From Gillisia sp. Hel1_33_143 (lineage in GTDB: Bacteria; Bacteroidota; Bacteroidia; Flavobacteriales; Flavobacteriaceae), in assembly GCF_900104765.1 (NCBI RefSeq), contig NZ_LT629737.1, positions 3,038,001-3,102,000 of the forward strand: a stretch of 64,000 nt of DNA, written 5' to 3'. A model generated the notes under the pieces. That model saw nothing but the letters and a program-made list of their open reading frames with translations. It had not been told where the DNA came from and searched no databases. The position numbers were made by a program, and so were the translations under genes. Below, in pieces: positions 18,371 through 30,175 of the stretch; position 1 is the first letter of the stretch, and the number at the start of each line of letters is the position of its first letter.

Positions 18371-18524
18371 TTCATAAATTTATAGAACCGCAAAAATACG
18401 TTAATTTTACAGGATAAAATAATAGACCCAAGGTGTCTTATAGTTAATATTGGTAGTATTGAAATATTTTAAGTAAGTATCCGACTAAGTATTTCTTTAT
18501 TAAAAAATTCAATCAAAATTATTG

Positions 18525-19193
18525 ATGATCTATATTCTTTTAATTCTTGCTGTACTCCTAGGATACATTATATCAAGATTTTTAAAACCCTCTAATTCTG
18601 TAGGTTTTAAATTACTACTTTCTTTTAGTGGAGCTTATCTACTGTCTGTCACTGTATTTGAACTCCTACCCGAAGTCTATAGCACCAACAATGCTCATAT
18701 TGGAATCTTCATTATGCTAGGATTATTGCTTCAAATTTTATTAGAGTTTCTTTCCAAGGGTGCAGAGCACGGACATTTACATTTAGATGAGAATAATAGA
18801 CAATTTCCCATAGTTTTGTTGGTTAGTTTGTGTATACATTCTTTATTAGAAGGTTTTCCACTTAATCATACCTCACATTTATTATATGGCGTTCTAATCC
18901 ATAAAATTCCTATAGCAGCGATTTTATCTACCTTTCTTATACATTCTAAAATTGGAAAGCCAAAGGTGATCTTATTCTTGATGATTTTTGCATTAATGAC
19001 GCCTTTAGGAAGTTTTATACAATCTAATTTTGAATTTTTGAATACCTACAGTACATATATAAGTGCACTAGTTATTGGTATTTTCTTACATGTTTCTACT
19101 ACCATCCTTTTTGAAACATCCAAAAATCATAAATTCAATGCCTCTAAGTTAGGTGTGATTGTGATCGGAATCTTACTCGCTTATCTTTTATAA
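18525..19193 (+). CDS. ZIP family metal transporter
   Basis: The 222-aa protein has about seven to eight membrane helices. The ZIP hallmarks are a His-rich loop (EHGHLHLDE) and the helix IV/V motifs LCIHSLLEGFPLN and LIHKIPIAAILSTFL, with the metal-binding His and Glu/Pro residues. It probably imports zinc or iron. An in-frame TTG precedes the ATG by one codon; the ATG is preferred. The DUF4268 gene follows after one base. Confidence 0.9.
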   Translation: MIYILLILAVLLGYIISRFLKPSNSVGFKLLLSFSGAYLLSVTVFELLPEVYSTNNAHIGIFIMLGLLLQILLEFLSKGAEHGHLHLDENNRQFPIVLLVSLCIHSLLEGFPLNHTSHLLYGVLIHKIPIAAILSTFLIHSKIGKPKVILFLMIFALMTPLGSFIQSNFEFLNTYSTYISALVIGIFLHVSTTILFETSKNHKFNASKLGVIVIGILLAYLL

Positions 19194-19194
19194 T

Positions 19195-19623
19195 ATGTTT
19201 AGCAGAGAAGAGTCAAAACGAGTTAGGGAAGCTTTCTGGATTGCTTTTGGAAAGACGTATAAAAGAAAATGGATTTTATATAATACCAAGATCAAGGATC
19301 TCCAGCTAAAGTTCACATTTAATAATAAGGTAGCACAAGTATCTTTAGACGTAACTGCAAATGAGGAACTTATAAGAGCTTATTACTTCGAGCGAATAGT
19401 TGCGTTAAAGAGTATTTTAATATCAGAACATTTACCTGATGCAATTTTTGATGATAACTATATTTTAGAGGAAGGAAAGATTGTTTCTAGGATATACGTG
19501 GAACTGCAAGGTGTGAACATACATAATCACAAAGATTGGGAAAATGTAATGCTGTTTTTTGAAGATAGAATGAATAGTTTAGAACTGTTCTTTTTAGAGT
19601 ATAAAGACTATATAGATCAATAA
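19195..19623 (+). CDS. DUF4268 domain-containing protein
   Basis: The 142-aa soluble protein starts MFSREESKRVREAFWIAFGKTYKRKW, which is the DUF4268 core (W/FxxFG) known from standalone proteins and from the C-termini of some restriction-related proteins. It begins one base after the ZIP gene stop and so is its operon partner. Function unknown. Confidence 0.82.
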   Translation: MFSREESKRVREAFWIAFGKTYKRKWILYNTKIKDLQLKFTFNNKVAQVSLDVTANEELIRAYYFERIVALKSILISEHLPDAIFDDNYILEEGKIVSRIYVELQGVNIHNHKDWENVMLFFEDRMNSLELFFLEYKDYIDQ

Positions 19624-19689
19624 ATAATATCACACTTTACAACACTTGCAATTTATTTTTAGGTGACTTAAAATTATAAATTATTTATT

Positions 19690-19790
19690 GATTGATGCGT
19701 CCCGCTAAACCTGATGGTTTATCGCCGGGCTTTTCGCGATACGTGGTAGCTTGCTACAATCCCTGGCCGAGTCAGCATAAAATTCTAATA
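19690..19790. other. Structured, locally GC-rich intergenic segment
   Basis: No gene is visible. CCCGC-TAAACC and GGTTTA-CCGGG (19701-19729) form a hairpin followed by CTTTTCGC, and GTAGC/GCTAC (about 19746-19756) form a second small stem. The first may terminate ZIP-DUF4268. The rest (CCCTGGCCGAGTCAGC region) is unexplained and unlike the AT-rich surroundings. Confidence 0.45.
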
Positions 19791-19791
19791 T

Positions 19792-19847
19792 AAAAAATAC
19801 ACCACCCCATCCAGAGGTAATCTCCAGATGGGGTTGTGTATTTTTTA
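19792..19847 (-). terminator. Long hairpin, third terminator downstream of the rRNA operon
   Basis: Arms of 20 bases (19792-19811 and 19828-19847) pair with one mismatch. A6 and T6 at the two ends make it functional in either direction, so it could also stop ZIP-DUF4268 readthrough. Confidence 0.75.
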
Positions 19848-19888
19848 TAGGAACTGAAGTGTTGCGAATTGGGTATATAAAACAACAA

Positions 19889-19928
19889 CACCCTTTTCCG
19901 GGATATCGCTATCCGGAAGGGGTTTTAT
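19889..19928. terminator. Hairpin with CCGGAT core, second in the downstream series
   Basis: CCCTTTTCCGGGAT (19891-19904) pairs imperfectly with ATCCGGAAGGGG (19911-19922), followed by TTTTATT on the plus strand and an A/T-rich run on the other side. Confidence 0.6.
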
Positions 19929-19970
19929 TATGTGTAACGCTGGGTTGTTCCTATTTGAGTATAGGGTATA

Positions 19971-20006
19971 AAAAAACCCCTTCATCTGGTGATGAAGGGG
20001 TTTTCA
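19971..20006 (-). terminator. Main terminator of the rRNA operon
   Basis: Perfect 12-base arms AACCCCTTCATC (19975-19986) and GATGAAGGGGTT (19991-20002) enclose a 4-base loop. On the minus strand seven T residues follow. It starts about 10 bases after the 5S 3' end. Confidence 0.92.
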
Positions 20007-20011
20007 AAAAC

Positions 20012-20118
<107 letters not shown>

Positions 20119-20241
20119 AAATCTTTAAGCAGTGATACACTCCAAAGTGTATAACTAACTTCTAATAACATAACATATATAGGAAATAAACAATAGAAGA
20201 AAATTAGATAAATAACAATGCAATTAGATAGGTTTTTCGCT

Positions 20242-20263
20242 CCCATCCTATTACTAGGATGGG
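20242..20263 (-). other. Hairpin in the 23S-5S spacer
   Basis: CCCATCCTA and TAGGATGGG are perfect 9-base arms around a 4-base loop, lying just past the 23S 3' end. No T tract follows, so it is more likely a processing or protective stem than a terminator. Confidence 0.55.
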
Positions 20264-20265
20264 AA

Positions 20266-23101
<2,836 letters not shown>

Positions 23102-23341
23102 ACCTAATTTACTCTGTTATTATTAAAACGCCGTGCAGCAGTTCTAATAACAACGATTATTATTTATTCTTTTGCACTTACAATTAACTTGTAAGCACCT
23201 AATGTTTCTCGTATTCTTTATTTCCCAATATGTCAATGAACGTTTTTCCCTTAAACGACCTCTTTTCGATGATAACCAAACGAAGTATACTAGTGTATCC
23301 TGGTTGTTTGAATTACCTATACCTAAAAGATCTAGGAATAG

Positions 23342-23415
23342 TGGAGAATATCGGAGTCGAACCGATGACCTCCTGCGTGCAAGGCAGGCGCTCTAGCCAG
23401 CTGAGCTAATCCCCC
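23342..23415 (-). tRNA. tRNA-Ala (TGC)
   Basis: The 74-base cloverleaf reads GGGGGATTAGCTCAG at the 5' end, with anticodon stem CCTGC/GCAGG, loop CTTGCAC (anticodon TGC), and a T-loop GGTTCGACTCC. CCA is not encoded. It sits in the 16S-23S spacer next to 23S. Confidence 0.97.
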
Positions 23416-23525
23416 ATTTTCGAAATTCAGAACTATGAATTCAGAATTAAAATGATTAGAATTCTCAACTTCTAAAATTTCCTATAATTTTAATGAACAT
23501 CTTTTATAACTCTCGCTATAAAAAG

Positions 23526-23599
23526 TAGTCTCAGGCAGACTCGAACTGCCGACCTCTACATTATCAGTGTAGCGCTCTAACCAGCTGAGCTATGAGACT
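23526..23599 (-). tRNA. tRNA-Ile (GAT)
   Basis: A 74-base cloverleaf with acceptor AGTCTCA/TGAGACT, anticodon stem CTACA/TGTAG, loop CTGATAA (anticodon GAT) and T-loop AGTTCGAGTCT. Together with tRNA-Ala it forms the common Ile-Ala spacer pair of bacterial rRNA operons. Confidence 0.97.
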
Positions 23600-23733
23600 G
23601 TCTAATTTAAGAGACATTTCTCAAGGTCTCCCTTTATTCTTTAATAATTAAATTGACAGGAATCAAGACAAAAACAAAATCTTAAGAGATCTGCTTTGTA
23701 ACTGCGATTGCTCTTTAATAAGCAATACTCTAG

Positions 23734-25252
<1,519 letters not shown>

Positions 25253-25255
25253 TTA

Positions 25256-25550
25256 ATCTTTAAATAATATAACAATTACAAGGTCTTCTTCTATTACTAT
25301 CTCCGAAAAGATAATAACAGCTCAAAATTCTATTCTAGTCTTGATTCGTATTCTTTTGGTTTCTTCTGCCGTTCTTACGAACAACATTTGAAACGCGCTG
25401 TCAATTCAATATATCAATGAACTTAGTTGATCTCCTCTTAACGAAGAGCTCATTGTGAAATTAAAGGAGTTGAACCTTCTTTTTTTTACTACCCTATCCC
25501 GGGATTTCAATTCAGTATTTTGTAGTGATCGTATCCGCTGTGTAAGCGGC
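25256..25550 (-). other. 16S leader region
   Basis: About 295 bases between the 16S 5' end and the nearest promoter. It is AT-rich and has no open frame of note. It should carry pre-16S processing and antitermination signals, but none was firmly recognised. Confidence 0.5.
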
Positions 25551-25552
25551 TG

Positions 25553-25585
25553 CAAATATACAACGCTTTTTCTTTAACTTCCAAA
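25553..25585 (-). promoter_or_regulatory. rRNA promoter P1 (nearest to 16S)
   Basis: Minus strand: TTTG (25585-25582), 21 bases, TATATTTG (25560-25553), then GCAGCCGC. Upstream is an A/T tract resembling an UP element. This is the first of three units with the same layout. Confidence 0.85.
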
Positions 25586-25713
25586 CTTTATTTTAAAGTT
25601 TTTTGAAGTTTTTTTTAACCTCTTATTAGGAAGTAAAAACCGTCGCAACCCACACTAGTAAAGAACTTTCTCACTCCTCAAACAACACCTTCATGTCATT
25701 CTCAAAGCGGATG

Positions 25714-25746
25714 CAAATGTACAACTCTTTTTCTCTAACCAGCAAA
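25714..25746 (-). promoter_or_regulatory. rRNA promoter P2
   Basis: Minus strand: TTTG (25746-25743), 21 bases, TACATTTG (25721-25714), with the same downstream GCATCCGC and upstream A-tract. Offset from P1 is 161 bp. Confidence 0.85.
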
Positions 25747-25873
25747 CTTATTTTAAGTTTTTTTTAGCCTCTTTAAATCTTTAAAAATAACAAGGCTTTT
25801 TAACCGGGTACTCATCACTATACAAAGAACAAAGCTTCTTACATCACTTAACCAGTGGCGCCTAAAGCGGCTG

Positions 25874-25905
25874 CAAATATACACCGCTTTCTTTCTTATA
25901 ACCAA
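25874..25905 (-). promoter_or_regulatory. rRNA promoter P3 (farthest upstream)
   Basis: Minus strand: TTG (25905-25903), 21 bases, TATATTTG (25881-25874), then GCAGCCGC. Offset from P2 is 160 bp. Confidence 0.85.
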
Positions 25906-26058
25906 GCTTTATTTTATCTTTTTTCTAATATTTCTTTAACGTAGCCTTAACGCTTTGAAACTTCGAACGTTAAACTTCTGATTATTTTATCGCAGTTTCC
26001 AGATCTAATGCCAAGAACCTATAATTCTCGTTCGAATTGGAAATTGTAGCTATCTCAA

Positions 26059-26112
26059 CTACCCGCGTTACGGAGCGAAGCGGTAGCTTAGTAAAAGCTC
26101 TTTTCGGCTTTT
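26059..26112 (-). terminator. Paired hairpins upstream of the rRNA promoters
   Basis: CTACCCGC/GCGGTAG (26059-26086) and AAAAGC/GCTTTT (26093-26112) form two stems. The second ends in TTTT on the minus strand. They lie between the DUF4294 stop and P3 and may stop readthrough into the rRNA operon. The flanking 25.93-26.05 and 26.12-26.22 kb hold nothing else recognisable. Confidence 0.4.
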
Positions 26113-26219
26113 AATAACTACAAGCACAGCGCCCGACCCGACCAAAGAAAGGGTAACGCACAAAAAAATAAAGATTGAAAAATGTGATATATTATATTAA
26201 GGTATATTATATAGTATAA

Positions 26220-26894
26220 TTAATTGGAAGCAGATGTCCATTTATTACGAAGATCTAGATATTTAAACTTCAATGCACTTTGCTGTGGTTCTAAAATCTT
26301 AGCACGAAATGATCTTTGAAGAATATCTTCTATCATATAGTCTTCCTGATCACTCTCCGGATGATATTCTTCTTTTAAAGAAATCTCAAACAAACTAGCG
26401 GTGGTGTTATACCAAAATGCTCGCCACCCACTCTTTAAATGTTTTATAAGATCAAATGCAGTATGCCCCGTTTGCCTATGTATGAGTTTTACTAAAATCT
26501 GACCTTCTGTATGGGTAAGCTTTTTAAGATCTTCTGCAAATTGCTTCTCTATATAGTTTTGGACTATCTTGGTGTATTTCTTCTGATCTCTTTTGGATTT
26601 AATATCACCCAGTCTAGAGTTTAATGAAACCAATCTTTCTGAGGCTAACTTAGCATAAGGGTATACTTTTCTAGTCTTGCGTCTCAAAATAAGATACTTT
26701 CTTCTTTCCAGATCTGTTTTGAAATTGAACTTACTTAAAATTACCACCTCATCCAGATCTATTTTGTTTCGCACAATAGTATCTCCAAGAATCACGAAGA
26801 ATTCTTTCTCGATAGTATCTGTATCAACTTCTGGAGTTTGCGCAGATAGATCAAGTGCAAAAAATAATAGTATGTATAGAATAAGGTATCTCAA
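26220..26894 (-). CDS. DUF4294 family exported protein
   Basis: The 224-aa protein has a signal peptide (about 1-18, ending LSAQ). DUF4294 landmarks are DEVVILSKFNFKT, the basic RRKYLILRRKTRKVYPYAK segment, and HRQTGHTAFDLIKHLKSGWRAFWYN in the middle (26396-26470). The family is restricted to Bacteroidota and its role is unknown; a periplasmic location is inferred. Confidence 0.87.
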   Translation of the reverse strand: MRYLILYILLFFALDLSAQTPEVDTDTIEKEFFVILGDTIVRNKIDLDEVVILSKFNFKTDLERRKYLILRRKTRKVYPYAKLASERLVSLNSRLGDIKSKRDQKKYTKIVQNYIEKQFAEDLKKLTHTEGQILVKLIHRQTGHTAFDLIKHLKSGWRAFWYNTTASLFEISLKEEYHPESDQEDYMIEDILQRSFRAKILEPQQSALKFKYLDLRNKWTSASN

Positions 26895-27008
26895 ATTTCA
26901 ATAACATTTAAGTGTGAGACATATTTTAAACCAAAACCATTCCAAATTTACGAATATTGGATTTGCAATGCATTTTATTCTTAGTAAATTCGTGAAAATT
27001 AATATCCT

Positions 27009-28097
27009 ATGAAGAAAGACGAGTTACTCGATGAGAAATCGATAGAATTTTTAGAAAAATATTTGAATAACGCATCTCCTACGGGCTATGAATGGGAAGG
27101 ACAAAAGATCTGGATGGATTATTTAAAGCCTTACGTAGATGAATTTATAACTGATACTTATGGAACAGCCGTTGGTGTTATCAATCCGAAGGCTAAATTT
27201 AAAGTCGTTATTGAAGGGCATGCCGACGAAATTTCTTGGTATGTAAATTATATAACAGATGATGGATTGATCTATGTTATTAGAAACGGCGGTAGTGATC
27301 ATCAAATAGCTCCTTCAAAACGTGTAAATATTCATACTAAGAATGGAATTGTAAAAGGTGTTTTTGGATGGCCTGCTATTCATACTAGAAGTAAAGAAAA
27401 AGAACAAGCACCTCAATTAGATAACATTACCATAGATGTTGGGTGTTCTTCTAAAGATGAAGTAATTGCTTTGGGAGTTCATGTTGGTTGTGTAATTACC
27501 TATCCAGATGAATTTTTCATTCTAAATGACAAGAAATTTGTTTGCCGCGGACTTGACAATCGTATGGGTGGATTTATGATCGCTCAGGTAGCAAGGTTGC
27601 TTAAAGAGAATAAGAAAAAATTACCTTTTGGACTTTACATTACAAATTCGGTTCAGGAAGAGATAGGTTTACGTGGAGCAGAAATGATTACGCAAACCAT
27701 CAAACCAAATGTGGCAATTGTTACAGATGTAACTCATGATACCACTACTCCAATGATAGAGAAGAAAACTAATGGATACGCTAAAATTGGAGAAGGTCCC
27801 GTTATTACTTACGCACCTGCGGTACAAAATAAACTTAGAGAACTATTAATAGATACTGCAGAGAAAAAAGAGATCCCATTTCAGAGAAGTGCAGCTTCTA
27901 GAGCAACAGGTACAGATACTGATGCTTTTGCCTACAGCAATGGCGGCGTAGCATCTGCTCTTATCTCATTACCTCTTAGATACATGCATACCACTGTTGA
28001 GATGGTTCACAGAGATGATGTTGAAAATGTTATTAGACTCATCTATGAAAGTTTACTAAATATTAAAGACGGAGATACGTTCTCTTATTTTGAATAA
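27009..28097 (+). CDS. M42 family metallopeptidase
   Basis: The 362-aa aminopeptidase shows the M42 metal-ligand pattern: EGHADEISW, CRGLDNRMGGF, the catalytic pair in VQEEIGLRGA, IVTDVTHDT and a late His in RYMHTTVEMVH. Members are dinuclear, often tetrahedral aminopeptidases that trim peptides in the cytoplasm. It has no signal peptide. It stands alone with a strong terminator after it. Confidence 0.93.
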   Translation: MKKDELLDEKSIEFLEKYLNNASPTGYEWEGQKIWMDYLKPYVDEFITDTYGTAVGVINPKAKFKVVIEGHADEISWYVNYITDDGLIYVIRNGGSDHQIAPSKRVNIHTKNGIVKGVFGWPAIHTRSKEKEQAPQLDNITIDVGCSSKDEVIALGVHVGCVITYPDEFFILNDKKFVCRGLDNRMGGFMIAQVARLLKENKKKLPFGLYITNSVQEEIGLRGAEMITQTIKPNVAIVTDVTHDTTTPMIEKKTNGYAKIGEGPVITYAPAVQNKLRELLIDTAEKKEIPFQRSAASRATGTDTDAFAYSNGGVASALISLPLRYMHTTVEMVHRDDVENVIRLIYESLLNIKDGDTFSYFE

Positions 28098-28158
28098 TCT
28101 TATCATTTTAAATTTTGTCTAGGGTCTAAGAAATTAAACAATTTTCAGAATTAGTTTT

Positions 28159-28197
28159 AAACGGTCTAAAAATATATGTTATATTTTTAGACCGTTT
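28159..28197 (+). terminator. Perfect 18-bp hairpin after the M42 peptidase
   Basis: Arms 28159-28176 and 28180-28197 are exact complements around a TGT loop, flanked by T runs on both strands. It lies 60 bases after the peptidase stop and 64 before the topoisomerase ATG. Confidence 0.92.
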
Positions 28198-28261
28198 TTA
28201 ATTTTCACACTTCTTTATTATACGTCTATTCATTTCTTAATTATTTTTATAGAAAAAGAAA

Positions 28262-29338
28262 ATGACACTCGACGCTGAAGCTGTTAAAACTATAAAAGAT
28301 AATCCTCAAGATGCTGCATCTTTAGCAAATCTCATATATTTATCTGAACAAGAACTTTCTATTATTAGAAAAAGACGTGGTAGAGGGTTTTCCTATTTAC
28401 GAAATGGAGAGAAGATTTCAGACAATGAGCATATTGAACGTATAAAAAGCTTAGTTATACCACCTGCTTGGGAGAAAGTTAGAATTGCACATTTAGAGAA
28501 TGGGCATTTGCAGGTTATTGGTAGAGACGAAAAGAACAGAAAACAATACTTATATCATCCTACCTGGTCTAATCTTAGAAATCAGACCAAATTCTATAAG
28601 ATGACCGAGTTTGGAAAAGTACTACCTAAACTAAGAAAAACGGTTGAAACAGATCTTGACCTTCCCAATATGAGTCAGCGTAAAGTTTTAGCTTTAGTTA
28701 TAAGACTAATGGAAGAAACTCATATTAGAATTGGAAATGCTTATTATGCTAAAAACAATAAAACCTACGGACTTTCTACTCTTAGAACCCGACATGTAAA
28801 AACAAGTAAGAATAATTTAAAATTTGAGTTTGTTGGAAAAAAGGGAAATGAACATTCTATTACTGTAAAGAATAAGAAGCTAGTTAAGCTTGTTAATCAA
28901 TGTGAGGATATTCCGGGTTGGGAACTATTCAAATTTCTAGATGAAGATGGACAAAAGCAAACTATAGATAGAGGTATGATCAATGATTATATCCATGAAA
29001 TTAGTGGAGATCAATTTTCAGCTAAAGATTTTAGAACTTGGGCAGCATCGAAGATCTTTTTTGAAACATTATATGAAGAAGGATATACCGAAGATGAAAA
29101 GATTAATAAAAAGAACATAATTACTGCTTTTGATGCAGCAGCAACAGGTTTAGGAAATACGAGAGCTGTTTGCAGAAGTTATTATGTACATCCAAATATT
29201 GTAGAAAACTACGAAAATGGTACAATAGCACCTTTCTTTAAAAAGGTTAAAGAAAATAGTTCTAAGAATTACGGAACCTTATCTGGAACTGAGAAGGTGA
29301 TGCTAGAAATGATAGCGGGATACGAGATTGAGGTGTGA
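28262..29338 (+). CDS. DNA topoisomerase IB (poxvirus-like)
   Basis: The 358-aa enzyme has the N-terminal beta-rich domain (RRGRGFSYLRNGEKISDNEHIERIKSL, 28370-28450) and the catalytic domain with IRIGNAYYAKNNKTYGLSTLRTRHV. The nucleophile Tyr lies in AVCRSYYVHPNIVENYENG. It relaxes supercoils through a 3'-phosphotyrosine link. Type IB enzymes are patchily distributed in bacteria, common in Bacteroidota, and supplementary to TopA and gyrase. Confidence 0.93.
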   Translation: MTLDAEAVKTIKDNPQDAASLANLIYLSEQELSIIRKRRGRGFSYLRNGEKISDNEHIERIKSLVIPPAWEKVRIAHLENGHLQVIGRDEKNRKQYLYHPTWSNLRNQTKFYKMTEFGKVLPKLRKTVETDLDLPNMSQRKVLALVIRLMEETHIRIGNAYYAKNNKTYGLSTLRTRHVKTSKNNLKFEFVGKKGNEHSITVKNKKLVKLVNQCEDIPGWELFKFLDEDGQKQTIDRGMINDYIHEISGDQFSAKDFRTWAASKIFFETLYEEGYTEDEKINKKNIITAFDAAATGLGNTRAVCRSYYVHPNIVENYENGTIAPFFKKVKENSSKNYGTLSGTEKVMLEMIAGYEIEV

Positions 29339-29402
29339 GAAATAATTTAAAAAAATATTTACTTATAATATAATCCCGTAGATCTTGAAATTGAATTTAA
29401 TG

Positions 29403-29439
29403 AAAAAGGGAAGTAAGCTTAAGACTTACTTCCCTTTTT
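29403..29439. terminator. Bidirectional terminator between convergent genes
   Basis: AAAAAGGGAAGTAAG (29403-29417) pairs with CTTACTTCCCTTTTT (29425-29439). A and T runs flank both sides, serving topoisomerase IB on plus and the exported protein on minus. Confidence 0.9.
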
Positions 29440-29456
29440 ATATAATTACGATATTC

Positions 29457-30134
29457 CTAGTTTTTGGAGTCGTAGAATTTCAGCATTTTGATAACATCAT
29501 CTGTAGTTTTGATCTTATTATCATCAAAATATTCTTTCATGCCTTTTTTGTCTCCCAGAATCTTTTCAAAATCTTTTTCCTTAATCCTAACTTCTTTTAA
29601 TTGCTCGTTAGGTTTTCCAATATAAAAATTTGTAGCAATGTCTATAGTTGCCGGTTTAGCTTTATCATATCCCGTTTTAGCAGCTTGCCCGGGAATTACT
29701 TGTGCTAATGGCTTTCCTATAAATACTATTTTATCTGAAGCATAGTAAGTCATTACGTATCCCTTAACCAATCCAAGATCTTCAACATTATAAGCACTTA
29801 GCGTATATGAATAGTCTTTTAATTTATATGAGAACTTCTGTTGTCTTGGAAGTAGATAAATATCTTTTTGAGCAGGTGCTACTTTTAGTTCTACTTGATC
29901 ATCTACTACGTTATACCTTATGTACACCGTCTGACTTTTATTTCCTTCTTCTACAATAAGACCAGGAGTAAACTGATCTTCCAGATAAGGAGAACCTTCG
30001 TAGTCTGTTACAACCATAGGTTTTGTAGTAACTTGATTTGTATTTGAATTGGAAGCATCAAAAGGATTATTTCCTTGAGAGTATCCAGTAAATGCTAATC
30101 CGGTGAATAATAATGTAAATATTATTTTTTTCAT
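29457..30134 (-). CDS. Exported protein of unknown function
   Basis: The 225-aa protein has a signal peptide (MKKIIFTLLFTGLAFTGYSQ). The mature part starts with an Asn/Ser/Thr-rich linker, then a beta-rich central segment (DYEGSPYLEDQFTPG, TVYIRYNVVDDQVELKV), and a Lys-rich C-terminus that includes KEKDFEKILGDKKGMKEYF. No family is recognised with confidence. It lies 41 bases downstream of acs on the same strand and could be co-transcribed. Confidence 0.7.
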   Translation of the reverse strand: MKKIIFTLLFTGLAFTGYSQGNNPFDASNSNTNQVTTKPMVVTDYEGSPYLEDQFTPGLIVEEGNKSQTVYIRYNVVDDQVELKVAPAQKDIYLLPRQQKFSYKLKDYSYTLSAYNVEDLGLVKGYVMTYYASDKIVFIGKPLAQVIPGQAAKTGYDKAKPATIDIATNFYIGKPNEQLKEVRIKEKDFEKILGDKKGMKEYFDDNKIKTTDDVIKMLKFYDSKN

Positions 30135-30175
30135 ATTTAAGTTATTTTAAATCTACTTTAACAATAATTAGACCA

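Noticed and set aside
20242-20263. Hairpin between 23S and 5S as a terminator
   Set aside because: There is no T tract, and 5S lies downstream in the same operon.
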